A DNA stretch of 64,000 nucleotides from CAIWHR01 sp963717695 (GTDB lineage Bacteria; Pseudomonadota; Gammaproteobacteria; Burkholderiales; Casimicrobiaceae): contig CAVQWR010000006.1 of NCBI GenBank assembly GCA_963717695.1, forward strand, positions 558,001 through 622,000, given 5' to 3'. Shown here one piece after another: positions 1-8,321 of this stretch. Under the pieces are notes generated by a model. The model had not been told where the DNA came from. It saw only the letters and a list, made by a program, of their open reading frames with translations, and ran no database searches. Numbering within the stretch: position 1 is the stretch's first letter; the number at the start of each line of letters is the position of its first letter. The position numbers were made by a program, and so were the translations under genes.

Positions 1-595
1 AGATCTTGCCCTGCTCCTCCTCGCTCTCGACCTCGAGATCGGACACTGCGGTACCGAGCTTGGGATCCCAGTTGACGAGCCGCTTGCCGCGATAGATGAG
101 CCCATCCTCGAACAGGCGCACGAACGTCTCGACCACCGCCGCCGACAGGCCTTCGTCCATGGTGAAGCGCTCGCGCGACCAGTCGCCCGACGTGCCGAGG
201 CGGCGCATCTGGTTGGTGATCGTCGAGCCGGATTCCTGCTTCCACTGCCAGACGCGCTCGACGAATTTCTCGCGTCCGACGTCGGCGCGCGACGTCCCTT
301 CGGCCTTCAGCTGGTTCTCGACGACGATCTGCGTCGCGATGCCGGCGTGGTCGGTGCCGAGCTGCCACAGCGTGTTGCTGCCCAGCATCCGCTGCCATCG
401 GATCAGCACATCGATCAGCGTGTGCTGGAACGCATGCCCCATGTGCAGCGTGCCGGTGACGTTCGGCGGCGGCAGCTGGATGCAATACGGCGGCGCGCCG
501 TCCTTCCACGACGGTTTGAAGTAGCCGCGCGATTCCCATTCGGGATACCACTTCGCCTCGATGGCGGAGGGCTCGAAGCTTTTTGCGAGTTCCAT
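1..595 (-). CDS. valS: Valine--tRNA ligase, N-terminal part (cut by window start)
   Basis: Charges tRNA-Val with valine in the cytoplasm. The visible 198 residues read uninterrupted from an ATG at 593-595 to the window edge. They contain the class I aminoacyl-tRNA synthetase signature HMGH at residues 51-54, preceded by PPPNVTG, and a GTDHAG block that is typical of ValS. The rest of the protein, including the KMSKS loop and anticodon-binding domain, lies outside the window. In many proteobacteria valS follows pepA-holC; here pepA and holC lie upstream on the same strand at 7.9-9.8 kb, with several genes between. The identification is secure; only completeness cannot be judged. Confidence 0.97.
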   Translation of the reverse strand, partial: MELAKSFEPSAIEAKWYPEWESRGYFKPSWKDGAPPYCIQLPPPNVTGTLHMGHAFQHTLIDVLIRWQRMLGSNTLWQLGTDHAGIATQIVVENQLKAEGTSRADVGREKFVERVWQWKQESGSTITNQMRRLGTSGDWSRERFTMDEGLSAAVVETFVRLFEDGLIYRGKRLVNWDPKLGTAVSDLEVESEEEQGKI

Positions 596-645
596 GGAGT
601 GGGCGGCGTCGGTGCTGCAAGCGGAGGTCGATTGCAAGAGCTTGA

Positions 646-651
646 ATTATA
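646..651 (-). promoter_or_regulatory. -10 box candidate for valS
   Basis: The minus strand reads TATAAT, a perfect sigma-70 -10 hexamer, about 50 bases before the valS start. No convincing -35 hexamer is seen at 16-18 bases upstream, so this is a candidate only. Confidence 0.4.
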
Positions 652-799
652 GCGGAAAAGACGCGCACGCGCTGCGCTACGCGATCTCACGTGGTGCGAT
701 GCGTGATGCCGCGCGCAGGCAACCGACACGCGCGACACGCATGTCGCATCGCGCGGCCGAAAATTGCAGTGGAGTACGGTACGGCCTGCTTCGTGGCGC

Positions 800-1318
800 T
801 CAACGCGCCTTCGTCGGTGCGCCGGTAGCGACTTCCTCGGCGTCGGTCATCCGGTAGAGCAGCCCCGTCTCGTCGTCCTTCAGCACCGCGAAGCGGCCCG
901 ACACGACAATCGGCTCGAAGCCGTACTGGACGGCCCTTTTCGCGCGTACCTCGACGATGCCGTCGGGTCCGGCAGGCATGCAGAACTGGCAGTGGGGGGG
1001 AACCGACGAGAGCAGGAAGCGCGATTGCTTGTCGCCCATGTCGAGCGGGATGATGAAGCCCTGCACCCGAACGTCCTTGCGGTCGAGGCCGAGGATGTCC
1101 GGCGAGAACTCGGCGACCATCCTGCCGTTCTTCGCCACCGGCGTGACCTTCGCGAGCGTCTTCCACGATACGACCCCGGCAAGCTCGGGAAGGATCGCGC
1201 TGCTGTAATCGACGGCGGGCGGCAGGCCGCCTGCAGGAACAGCCGTGAGCGCGACCGCCGCCGGCGGCAGCGCGACGGCTGACGCAAGCACAATGGCCAT
1301 AGCTGCGGCAATTCTCAT
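800..1318 (-). CDS. DUF3299 family exported protein
   Basis: A 172-residue protein with a hydrophobic N-terminal signal peptide (about residues 1-24, alanine-rich). The body carries the DUF3299 pattern: a segment reading VQGFIIPLDM, then a region with HCQFCMPAG, then a C-terminal beta-rich part. DUF3299 proteins are short periplasmic proteins of unknown biochemical role, often near metal or export functions. The two cysteines close to a histidine could bind metal, which is inference. The gene stands alone between valS and an exported hydrolase on the same strand. The function is unknown. Confidence 0.8.
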   Translation of the reverse strand: MRIAAAMAIVLASAVALPPAAVALTAVPAGGLPPAVDYSSAILPELAGVVSWKTLAKVTPVAKNGRMVAEFSPDILGLDRKDVRVQGFIIPLDMGDKQSRFLLSSVPPHCQFCMPAGPDGIVEVRAKRAVQYGFEPIVVSGRFAVLKDDETGLLYRMTDAEEVATGAPTKAR

Positions 1319-1417
1319 GAAGCTACCCTGCGCAAATGCGGTCGCCGGCGTTTCAGCGAACGAACGGGGAACGCGTCGGAAAAATTATACGCGCGGTCGC
1401 GTCCGCGAATGCAATGC

Positions 1418-2344
1418 TCACTTGCCGTGCGGCGTGAGGTTGGGCGGCGGCTCGCGATCGCGGACGTACCGGTCGAACCAGCTTCGTGCCGCCTCGTCGT
1501 AAACGTCGCGGCGCTCGCTCATCGCGTGGTCGGCACCCTCGACCATCAGGATGCGGAACGGACGCCCGCTTCCATACAGCGCCAATGCCATGTCCATCGA
1601 GTCGCGCGGATCGACGCGCTTGTCGGCGGTGCCCTGGATCAGCAGGATCGGAACGTTGCGCGGCAGGCGATCGACGAACCGCAGCGCCGAGCGGGCTTCG
1701 ATCGCGCTCGCGCGATTCGCGCTCCAGCCGGGAACGGTTTCGGCGGCCACGTCCGTCTCCATCTCGGGTCGCAGCGTGATCATGCGCGCGAGGTCGGTGA
1801 TACCGGCGCCGACCACGGCCGCACGGATGCGATCGGTCTTCGTCAGCGCGAGGTAAGTCATCATCCCGCCCCGCGAGTGGCCCCACATTCCGATGCGCCC
1901 GCGATCCGCGAACGCAAGCTGGTCGAGCACCGAAAGGCCATCGATCACGTCGTCGACGTCCCTGCCGCCGAACTCGTCGTTGCCTTCCGACCCCGGCGAG
2001 CCGCGATAGTTCGAGGCGAACACGACGTAACCCCATCCCGCAATGCGTCGCGCAAGATTGGGAAACGAGGTTTCGGTGATCGCCGTGTACTCGCGATTGC
2101 CGCCGCGATTGAAGACGATGCACGGGAGTCGCGCGTCTCCGCCCGGGGCCGCCTTGGGATAGCCGAGGAATCCGACCACGCGGAGCCCGTCGGATTCGTA
2201 GACGATGCGCTCGGCGATGAACGTGGCTCCTGCCTCGGTCGCGAGGGTCTTGCGCTCGAGAATGTCGCCGTTCGCCGCCCCGGCGCAGAGCGCGTGAACG
2301 AACACCAGCACTCCGGCGGCGTGAACCAGCGTGCGGTATCGCAT
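1418..2344 (-). CDS. Exported alpha/beta hydrolase (prolyl oligopeptidase/S9-like)
   Basis: A 308-residue serine hydrolase with a signal peptide of about 24 residues. The nucleophile elbow GHSRGG places the catalytic serine at residue 157; an Asp lies in the ADKRVDP segment and the His in GADHAMSE near residue 270, the order expected of an alpha/beta hydrolase. Spacing and the NYRGSPGSEG segment resemble the catalytic domain of S9 peptidases and dienelactone-hydrolase-like enzymes. The substrate cannot be told from the sequence. It lies on the same strand as the DUF3299 gene, 99 bases upstream of it; joint transcription is possible but not shown. Confidence 0.82.
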   Translation of the reverse strand: MRYRTLVHAAGVLVFVHALCAGAANGDILERKTLATEAGATFIAERIVYESDGLRVVGFLGYPKAAPGGDARLPCIVFNRGGNREYTAITETSFPNLARRIAGWGYVVFASNYRGSPGSEGNDEFGGRDVDDVIDGLSVLDQLAFADRGRIGMWGHSRGGMMTYLALTKTDRIRAAVVGAGITDLARMITLRPEMETDVAAETVPGWSANRASAIEARSALRFVDRLPRNVPILLIQGTADKRVDPRDSMDMALALYGSGRPFRILMVEGADHAMSERRDVYDEAARSWFDRYVRDREPPPNLTPHGK

Positions 2345-2501
2345 TGGAGGCTCCCGTGGCAGCGATTGAACGGGCCACTCTCGGGCGCCGATCCCACACT
2401 CATATCATGCGTCCCGAAATCCGAAAAGGGTGCAAGAATACCGCTCGTCGCCGGCCCTTGGCAGGGTCCCGCGCGACGTCCGAGTCCCCAATGGAGGAGT
2501 C

Positions 2502-2930
2502 ATGAGCGGAACCTACAAAGGCAGCTGCTTCTGCGGCGCCGTCGAGCTGGAAGTCACCGGCGATCCGGTGGCAGCCGGGTATTGCCATTGCGCGTCGTGC
2601 CGCAGCTGGGCGGCCGCCCCGGTCAATGCGTTCAGCCTGTGGAAGCCCGAATCGGTGAAGGTCACCAAGGGTGCGGAGAACGTCGGCGTCTATCACAAGA
2701 CTGAACAGAGCTACCGCAAGTTCTGCAAGATCTGCGGCGGGCACCTGCTGACCGATCATCCGGGATGGAGCCTGACCGACGTCTATGCCGCGACGATCCC
2801 GAGCTATCGCCACGAGCCGAAGCTACACGTTCACTACGGCGAAACCGTGCTCCGTCTCAAGGACGGACTGCCGAAGATGAAGGACCTGCCGAAGGAAATG
2901 GGAGGGTCCGGCGAGACGCTCCCCGAGTAA
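2502..2930 (+). CDS. GFA family glutathione-dependent formaldehyde-activating-like protein
   Basis: A 142-residue protein of the GFA/CENP-V fold. Zinc-ligand cysteines are visible: CFC at residues 9-11, CHCASC at 28-33 and CKIC at 75-78, the family arrangement. The name comes from Paracoccus Gfa, reported to bind glutathione and formaldehyde; most relatives have no proven reaction, so the function is general only. I chose the ATG at 2502 because a GGAGGAG ribosome-binding site lies directly before it; an upstream in-frame start would add an uncharacteristic extension. It is convergent with the next gene across a strong GC hairpin. Confidence 0.85.
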   Translation: MSGTYKGSCFCGAVELEVTGDPVAAGYCHCASCRSWAAAPVNAFSLWKPESVKVTKGAENVGVYHKTEQSYRKFCKICGGHLLTDHPGWSLTDVYAATIPSYRHEPKLHVHYGETVLRLKDGLPKMKDLPKEMGGSGETLPE

Positions 2931-2940
2931 TCGATCCGGA

Positions 2941-2978
2941 CGCGCGCCGCACGGAATCGGATTCCGGCGCGGCGCGCG
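2941..2978. terminator. GC hairpin between convergent genes
   Basis: A long dyad separates the convergent GFA and tannase-like genes: 10 base pairs (2941-2950 with 2969-2978), a small internal loop, then 6 base pairs (2952-2957 with 2961-2966) around a 3-base loop. No T-run follows on either strand, so it is not a classical intrinsic terminator. It may stop transcription or protect 3' ends. Confidence 0.4.
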
Positions 2979-2987
2979 GCGCCTCCC

Positions 2988-4508
2988 TCAAGGCACCAGC
3001 AGATTGGCGCAGTGCCCCGGCTCCGAGGGATTGTTCGAAATCGTTGCGCCCTTGGCGATGCACTGGCTGGGCGGCAGCGACGCCTTCGCCTCGACGTGGT
3101 CGACGAGGAGATCGAACGCCTTCTGCGCATGCGGCTGGATCTCGACCAGTTGCGGGAACGGGAAGACGTAGCTCTCGATGTGGTTCCCGTTCTGCACCTC
3201 ATAGAGCCGGTACTGCGCATTGCGTTGGTCGTTGTTCCCGCGGCGCGATGCATTCACCGCCGCCTCGTACGCCCGCGCCTGCCGCTCGATCGGGAGCAGC
3301 GCGTCCATCGTCCCCGCCACGGTGATCAGCGGCTTCTTGATCTTGCCCGTCGTCTCGACCGCCGCGACGCCCGCGAACACGCCGGGCACGCCGACGCGTG
3401 ACAGGTAGTCGTAGTTGCCGAGTCCCGCCGTGTAGGTGGGATATGTCGGATCGAAGCGCTCCTGCCACTGGCAGGCCGTCACCTCCCAGAACTGCGCGTT
3501 GTAGCGGCCCCACAGCGAGTCGACCGGAGTGACGGCGCGATTGACGATGTCGGGCGGATAGCCGGCTGCGCGAATGGCCTGCGCCGCCGGGCTCGCCGGG
3601 TCGTAATTCGATGCGACGTAGTCGGGGAAATTCCTGATCGCGGGCGGAAGGTCGATCAGGATGTTGGGACCGTTCGGTGCGACGAACGTCCCCTCCCAGT
3701 CGACGCCACCGTCGAAGAGGTCAGGCGCCTCCTCCATCGCGCGGCGGACCTGGTAGCCGCCGTTCGAGGTCCCGACCGCATACGTCCGCCGCGGGAAGTG
3801 CCGGTAATTCACCTGCACCGCCTGCTGCGCGAGCGTGGCGGTGCGCAGCATGTATTGCGTCCATTGCGTAAAAGGCTTCTGCGGGTCGTTGTCGTAGAAA
3901 TGGACCCACGTGACCGAGGTCGGATTCAGCCGGCACGACAGCGGATCGCTCGCCGGCTGCGTCGCGGACGCGAGCGAGACAAGGTTGAGATTGAGCACGC
4001 CCTTGTTCTGCGACGCGTACGCGTAGCCCTTGGGCAGCACGTAGTCGCTCCACGCGAAGTCGCCGTTGTATTCGCTGCGGGTGCCCGAGGCGCCCGCGAC
4101 GACGAGCTTGCCGTTCCAGTTGTCGGGAAAGCGCAGCACGAAGCGCGCTTCCTTCGCGGGATCGTCGGCGAACCAGCCCTCGACCTGCACGCCCGGCACC
4201 GGCGCGGGATTGGGCAGCGCCGTGGGCCCGTTCGAGATGACGCCGCGATCGGTGATCGGCGTGAAGCCGCTGATGCCACCGAGCAGGCCGGGGAGCGGCG
4301 CACCGTCGGCAAAGGTCAGTATCGAATTGTTGGCCGGCGTGGTGACCGGGTTGCCGGTGCGCAGGTCATCGCTGTGAAAACAGAGGACGCCCACGGCCTT
4401 GTCCGCGAGGAACGCGTTGATTTCAGGGCAACCAGGGCTGGCCGACGCCAGCAGCGGATATGCGAGCGACAGCAGGCACATGCAGAACAGTCGTGCAAAT
4501 CGATTCAT
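2988..4508 (-). CDS. Secreted tannase/feruloyl-esterase-like alpha/beta hydrolase
   Basis: A 506-residue protein starting with a signal peptide (MNRFARLFCMCLLSL..., cleavage near the ASA segment). The serine elbow GTSNGG lies mid-protein; a later DALL segment and a GNHIES segment are candidate Asp and His partners. Length, signal peptide and several cysteines resemble the tannase/feruloyl esterase group, which also resembles 3-hydroxybutyrate oligomer hydrolases; the two cannot be separated here. The likely role is extracytoplasmic cleavage of an ester. The ATG at 4506-4508 is chosen because it begins the signal peptide; the frame stays open further upstream without coding character. The gene appears to be a single unit. 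Confidence 0.7.
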   Translation of the reverse strand: MNRFARLFCMCLLSLAYPLLASASPGCPEINAFLADKAVGVLCFHSDDLRTGNPVTTPANNSILTFADGAPLPGLLGGISGFTPITDRGVISNGPTALPNPAPVPGVQVEGWFADDPAKEARFVLRFPDNWNGKLVVAGASGTRSEYNGDFAWSDYVLPKGYAYASQNKGVLNLNLVSLASATQPASDPLSCRLNPTSVTWVHFYDNDPQKPFTQWTQYMLRTATLAQQAVQVNYRHFPRRTYAVGTSNGGYQVRRAMEEAPDLFDGGVDWEGTFVAPNGPNILIDLPPAIRNFPDYVASNYDPASPAAQAIRAAGYPPDIVNRAVTPVDSLWGRYNAQFWEVTACQWQERFDPTYPTYTAGLGNYDYLSRVGVPGVFAGVAAVETTGKIKKPLITVAGTMDALLPIERQARAYEAAVNASRRGNNDQRNAQYRLYEVQNGNHIESYVFPFPQLVEIQPHAQKAFDLLVDHVEAKASLPPSQCIAKGATISNNPSEPGHCANLLVP

Positions 4509-4725
4509 GGGGCTGGAACTCCGACGGTTGATATTGCGGGTTGAGGCGTCATCCATCGCCTGCCTGATCTGCGCCTCAGGGCGCAGCCGCGGCTGGCAGG
4601 CTCCGGGACGCGATGCCGACCTGGGCTCGCTTACGCGCGCCGGTCGGGCCGCGCAGTGTAATGCGAAACGCTTCGACCGGCTCACGCGGCCGTTGGTTCG
4701 CGCGTCGCGCAGCATCGCCGAACCT

Positions 4726-5553
4726 TCAGCGTCGGGCATCCTTCGGCTTCTCGCCGTTCGCGTAGTCGTTGCTGACCGGCGCAAACGCGGGGCGCGGCTG
4801 ATGCGCGACGAAGTCGGCGACGTCGACCGCGTCCTGGTCGCTGAGCGAGCCGCCCTGGCCCAGCGGCATGTTGTGCTTGATGAATCCCGCCGCGGTGTAG
4901 GTGCGCGCGAGTCCGGCGCCGACGTTGAACGAAGCATTGCCCCAGACCGGCGGAAAGAAATATCCACCCGCGGGATTCTTCATGCCGTCCCCGCCCGCAC
5001 CGTGACAGCTCGCGCACTGTTTGGCGTAGATCTCTTTGCCATGCGGCCGGTCGGGCTTGAGCGAGGCGTTGATGTCGCCCATCCCGCGCCCGGCGACCGC
5101 GACGCCGACCGGCACGCCCCTCGACAGCCAATTCACGTACATCAGGATTGCGTTCATCGGCTTCGAATTCCAGGCGAGCGCTTTGCCGTTCATCGACCGC
5201 AGAAAGCAGTCGTTGATGCGCTGCTGCAGCGAATCGATCCCTCCGCTCCGCGCGAAATATTCGGGGAACATTCCCCAAAGCCCCACGAATGGTCCCGCCA
5301 GCGGCGTCGTGCCCGCCCCGAGGTGACAGCTCGAGCAATTGAGACCGTTGCCGACGTTTTCGGGCAACAGCCTGCGCGTGTCGGTGACCAGCGCTCTTCC
5401 GAGCTTCACCGCCTCGCCGTCGGGTCCGGCGGGAATCGTGGCATCGGCCGGCACCGTGAAGGGCACGCGCTCCACCGCGCAGGCGGCAATCGGCGCACCG
5501 ATGGCCACCAGGAAAACAGCGCACACGGCGCTCCAGCGCAGCGATTTGACCAT
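4726..5553 (-). CDS. Diheme cytochrome c, TsdA-like
   Basis: A 275-residue exported protein with a signal peptide of about 25-28 residues. Two heme c attachment motifs are seen, CSSCH at residues 73-77 and CASCH at 180-184, each in its own cytochrome c domain. The spacing and the segments around the first heme resemble thiosulfate dehydrogenase TsdA and SoxA-related diheme cytochromes. Heme-iron axial ligands other than the His cannot be assigned with confidence, so thiosulfate oxidation is only a possibility. It probably carries electrons in the periplasm. It lies 38 bases downstream of the DAHP synthase gene on the same strand, yet has no obvious functional link to it. Confidence 0.78.
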   Translation of the reverse strand: MVKSLRWSAVCAVFLVAIGAPIAACAVERVPFTVPADATIPAGPDGEAVKLGRALVTDTRRLLPENVGNGLNCSSCHLGAGTTPLAGPFVGLWGMFPEYFARSGGIDSLQQRINDCFLRSMNGKALAWNSKPMNAILMYVNWLSRGVPVGVAVAGRGMGDINASLKPDRPHGKEIYAKQCASCHGAGGDGMKNPAGGYFFPPVWGNASFNVGAGLARTYTAAGFIKHNMPLGQGGSLSDQDAVDVADFVAHQPRPAFAPVSNDYANGEKPKDARR

Positions 5554-5591
5554 GACGATTCCCCTTGTCCGGCGCGCCTCGGGATCACCGC

Positions 5592-6608
5592 TCAGAGATC
5601 GCGACCGATCGCGCGCGCCACCGCGCGCAGCTGCTCCATGAGGCTCGCGAATTCGCCGGGCGTCAACGCCTGGTCGGCGTCGCACCACGCTTCCGCGGGC
5701 ACCGGATGGATCTCGATCAGGAGGCCGTCGGCGCCCGCTGCGACGGCGGCGAGCGAAAGCGCCGGCACCATCCACGCCTTTCCTCCGGCGTGCGACGGGT
5801 CGACGATCACCGGAAGGTGCGTCTCGCGCTTCAGCACGGGAATCGCGGTCACGTCGAGCACGTTGCGGTAGGCGGTCTCGAACGTGCGGATGCCGCGCTC
5901 GCAGAATATGATGTTGTGGTTGCCGCCGGCGGCGATGTACTCCGCCGCCATCAGCCACTCGGCGATGGTGGCGCTCATCCCGCGCTTCAGGATCACCGGG
6001 ATCTGCACCCGCCCGACGGCCTTCAGGAGATCGAAGTTCTGCATGTTGCGGGTGCCGATCTGGATCACGTCGACGCCGTGCTCGACAAATGCGTCCAGCA
6101 TGCGCACGTCCATCAGCTCGGTGACGACGGGAAGCCGGTGCCGCCCCGCCGCTTCCTTCAGCAGCTTGAGGCCATCCACACCCTTTCCCTGGAACGCGTA
6201 GGGCGACGTCCGCGGCTTGAACGCGCCGCCCCGCATCAGCCGCGCGCCGCCCGCCTTCACACCGTCGGCGGCCGCGTTCATCTGCGGCTGCGTCTCCACC
6301 GAGCACGGCCCGGCGATCACCTGGATCGTCCTGCCACCGAATGCCGCGCCGCCGACGTCGATGATCGTGTTCGCCTTGTGCCACTCGCGCGCGACGAGCT
6401 TGTACGGCTTCACGATGTGCATCGACTTCTCGACGCCCGGCATCGTGTCGAACATCTCGGGCTCGAGCTTGCGCTCGTCGCCGACCGCGCCGATCAGCGT
6501 TCGCTCGGTCCCGCGCGAGATGTGGACATCGAGCCCGTGCGCGCGGATCTTCGCCTCGACGGCCGCGATCGCGGCTGCGTCGGCTTCGGGTTGCATCACG
6601 ATGATCAT
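5592..6608 (-). CDS. aroF: 3-deoxy-7-phosphoheptulonate (DAHP) synthase
   Basis: Condenses phosphoenolpyruvate and erythrose 4-phosphate, the first step of the shikimate pathway. The 338 residues begin with a ferredoxin-like regulatory domain (about 1-75) and continue as the TIM-barrel synthase. Key motifs are GPCS at 100-103, KPRTSPY at 131-137 and a C-terminal DPSHAGGK. The extra N-terminal domain matches the type seen in Thermotoga and Bacillus, where it mediates feedback inhibition by aromatic amino acids. The ATG at 6606-6608 follows a GGAG site; the frame extends to 6788 only because a leader and terminator lie there. Expression is probably controlled by the attenuator upstream (6628-6775). 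The symbol marks the family; aroA/aroG naming varies. Confidence 0.93.
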   Translation of the reverse strand: MIIVMQPEADAAAIAAVEAKIRAHGLDVHISRGTERTLIGAVGDERKLEPEMFDTMPGVEKSMHIVKPYKLVAREWHKANTIIDVGGAAFGGRTIQVIAGPCSVETQPQMNAAADGVKAGGARLMRGGAFKPRTSPYAFQGKGVDGLKLLKEAAGRHRLPVVTELMDVRMLDAFVEHGVDVIQIGTRNMQNFDLLKAVGRVQIPVILKRGMSATIAEWLMAAEYIAAGGNHNIIFCERGIRTFETAYRNVLDVTAIPVLKRETHLPVIVDPSHAGGKAWMVPALSLAAVAAGADGLLIEIHPVPAEAWCDADQALTPGEFASLMEQLRAVARAIGRDL

Positions 6609-6627
6609 GGGAAGCGCTCCATAGGAC

Positions 6628-6660
6628 AAAAAAATCGGGCGGTCCTTGAGGGGCCGCCCG
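6628..6660 (-). terminator. Intrinsic terminator of the DAHP synthase attenuator
   Basis: On the minus strand a GC hairpin (arms 6651-6660 and 6636-6645, loop 5 bases) has seven perfect pairs at its base, a C-A mismatch and two more pairs, and is followed directly by a run of seven T (6628-6634). It sits between the aromatic leader peptide and the aroF start 20 bases further on. This is the placement of a transcription attenuator. Confidence 0.85.
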
Positions 6661-6685
6661 ACGTTTGCGAAATGCTGTGGTGCTG

Positions 6686-6775
6686 TTACGGTCGAGTGCG
6701 GTCCCGGGTCGGCGCCCAGAAATAAGAGCCCCACGCATAAGCGCGGTCGGCGGCAGTCGGGAATTCGCGGTTCAT
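6686..6775 (-). CDS. Aromatic-rich leader peptide of the aroF attenuator
   Basis: A 29-residue open frame (ATG 6773-6775, TAA 6686-6688) on the aroF strand. Residues 13-20 include Tyr13, Trp15, Tyr18, Phe19 and Trp20, so five of eight codons specify the aromatic end products of the pathway started by aroF. It ends 26 bases before the terminator hairpin. In classical attenuation, shortage of the charged tRNAs stalls the ribosome on these codons and prevents the terminator from forming. A -10-like TATGCT lies 8 bases before the ATG, and no Shine-Dalgarno sequence is seen, so the mRNA may be leaderless. I could not define the competing antiterminator with certainty. Confidence 0.75.
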   Translation of the reverse strand: MNREFPTAADRAYAWGSYFWAPTRDRTRP

Positions 6776-6818
6776 GCGGAAAAAGCATAGCACGGTTTCG
6801 CGGGGGCGCGCCGCGGCG

Positions 6819-7867
6819 TCAGCCGCCACCGTGGCGCCAGTGCTCGATTTCGCGCTCGATGGCCTCGGCGACGTAGGCGCGAAGCATCTGCCCGACCTCG
6901 CGATTGATCGTCGCGACGAGATCGGCGCTCGCGCGGTCGACGACGGGCTGCAAGCCGCGCGGTCAGCTGCTCACGCAATCCGGTGTCCGTGAAGATGTCG
7001 ATCCGCTGCAGCACCTGCATGCGGATTTCCTCGGCCAGCGCATTCCAGCGCTCGGGGTCGCCGCCACCGCTCGGAAGAACCGGCTCGATCGGCTCGATCG
7101 GCTCGATCGTTTCAATCGTTTCGATCGTCTTCAATCGCTTCAATTGCTTCAATCGGCTCGATCGGCTCGATCGCCTCGATCGCCTCGATCGATTCGATCG
7201 ATTCGATGTGCTCGATCGTTTCGACCTGCTCGATCGACGCTTCCGGCGGCTCCGCCGCGGCGACCGGCTCCGGTTCGGGGGCAAGTGCCTGTGCGGGCGA
7301 GCGCAACTCCTCTGCCGCCGTTGGCTCGGGGACGGCCTCGAAAAAGATCTCTTCGGGCGCCTCATCGGCGCCGGGCACGGCGCCTGCCAGCGGCCAGTGC
7401 GCAGTCGCAACCGGTGCGGCGGGCTCCGCCGGCATTTCAGCGTCGGACACAACACGGAACTCCGGGCGCAACATGGCTTCCGGAAGCCGGTCCGGCATTT
7501 GCGACGTATCCACGACGGCAACGCTCGGTGCCTCTAGCGCCGCCTCCGCCGGGGGCGTCTCGCGAACACGCGGGGGAATCTTCGGCTCTTCCTCCTGCAG
7601 CCAGCGCGAGAGCTCGTCCGGGTCGTCGGGATAATCCTGGATCGACGGCGCCTCGATTTCCTCGACGGCTTCGGTGAGCTCGGGAATGTCGTCGACCGAC
7701 TCGGTCACGCGCGCCACGGGGGCCGCCGTATCGATCCGCACGGCGTGCGGCAGCGCATCGGCGGACACGGCATCGGTCAGCTCGGGAATCTCGTCGCCGC
7801 GCGGCGGGCGGCGATTGCGCTGCATCAGCGCGTCGGCCTGCTCCAGGAGTTCGCGCGCGCTCGACAT
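6819..7867 (-). CDS. Hypothetical protein with I-E-x repeat tract (two frameshifts)
   Basis: Lies between holC (3 bases upstream) and the aroF leader. The N-terminal 60 residues carry two EIPELT motifs (residues about 26 and 62), followed by an acidic, proline/alanine-rich linker, then a tract of I-E-P/A/S/T tripeptides encoded by 9-base repeats, then a conserved-looking helical C-terminus ending with REIEHWRHGG. Single extra bases near 7128 (inside the repeats) and near 6952 break the frame; without them the gene has 349 codons. Similar proteins with a low-complexity middle and a helical end occur beside holC in Burkholderiales, but I know no function. It is probably cytoplasmic: no signal peptide is seen. 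Confidence 0.7.
7078..7215 (-). repeat. 9-base tandem repeats coding for I-E-x
   Basis: About fifteen imperfect copies of a 9-base unit of the type cggctcgat. On the coding (minus) strand they give I-E-P, I-E-A, I-E-S and I-E-T tripeptides. Neighbouring copies are often identical in pairs, which suggests recent slippage or unequal exchange. One frameshift of the host gene lies inside the tract near 7128. Confidence 0.85.
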
Positions 7868-7870
7868 GCG

Positions 7871-8296
7871 CTAGCCTCGCTCGGCCAGGTTGTGCGGGCG
7901 AAGCTCGTAGCCGCGCGTCTGGTAGAAGCGCCAGCGCTCGCGTCCCGCGGCGACGAACCGGTCGCCCGCGCCGACGATGTCGGCGAGGCGCTCGAAGCGC
8001 GAGAAGAACGGCGGCGGCGAAGGATGCAGGTTGATGAGGACGACGGCCGGGCCGGAGTGCTCCTGCGCGTGGTCGACGATGATCGGCGTCTCGGCGGAGA
8101 GCGCCGACGCAAGGCGGCAATGCGGCATGAAGCCCGTGGCCGGCACCTGCCACAGGTAGCGGTCGAGCGCGTCGGTCTCGGCCGCATCCTCGGTCAGCAC
8201 GCGCACGCTGCCGTGCTGCGCCCACGCCTTCGCCACGAGCTTCGCGGCGACTTCGTGCCGGTCGGCGCAGTGCGTGTAGAAGTCGATCGTGGTCAT
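7871..8296 (-). CDS. holC: DNA polymerase III chi subunit
   Basis: A 141-residue protein whose start (TTIDFYTHCADR), IIVDHAQE-like middle and FFSRFERLADIVG segment match HolC. Chi, with psi, links the clamp loader of the replicative polymerase to single-strand-binding protein. Length is normal for the family. It follows pepA by 25 bases and precedes the I-E repeat gene by 3 bases, the gene order seen in many betaproteobacteria, so these three form one transcription unit, probably from the promoter upstream of pepA. Confidence 0.92.
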   Translation of the reverse strand: MTTIDFYTHCADRHEVAAKLVAKAWAQHGSVRVLTEDAAETDALDRYLWQVPATGFMPHCRLASALSAETPIIVDHAQEHSGPAVVLINLHPSPPPFFSRFERLADIVGAGDRFVAAGRERWRFYQTRGYELRPHNLAERG

Positions 8297-8321
8297 CGCC
8301 GGCGCGACTCCGGGTGATGCA

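Noticed and set aside
2988..4967. An N-terminally extended tannase-like protein
   Set aside because: The extra 153 residues are Arg/Ser-rich and precede a clear signal peptide, so the ATG at 4508 is the real start.
5592..6788. A longer aroF product starting at 6788
   Set aside because: The extension would translate through the attenuator hairpin and T-run and through the leader peptide in another frame; the standard DAHP synthase start at 6608 has its own ribosome-binding site.
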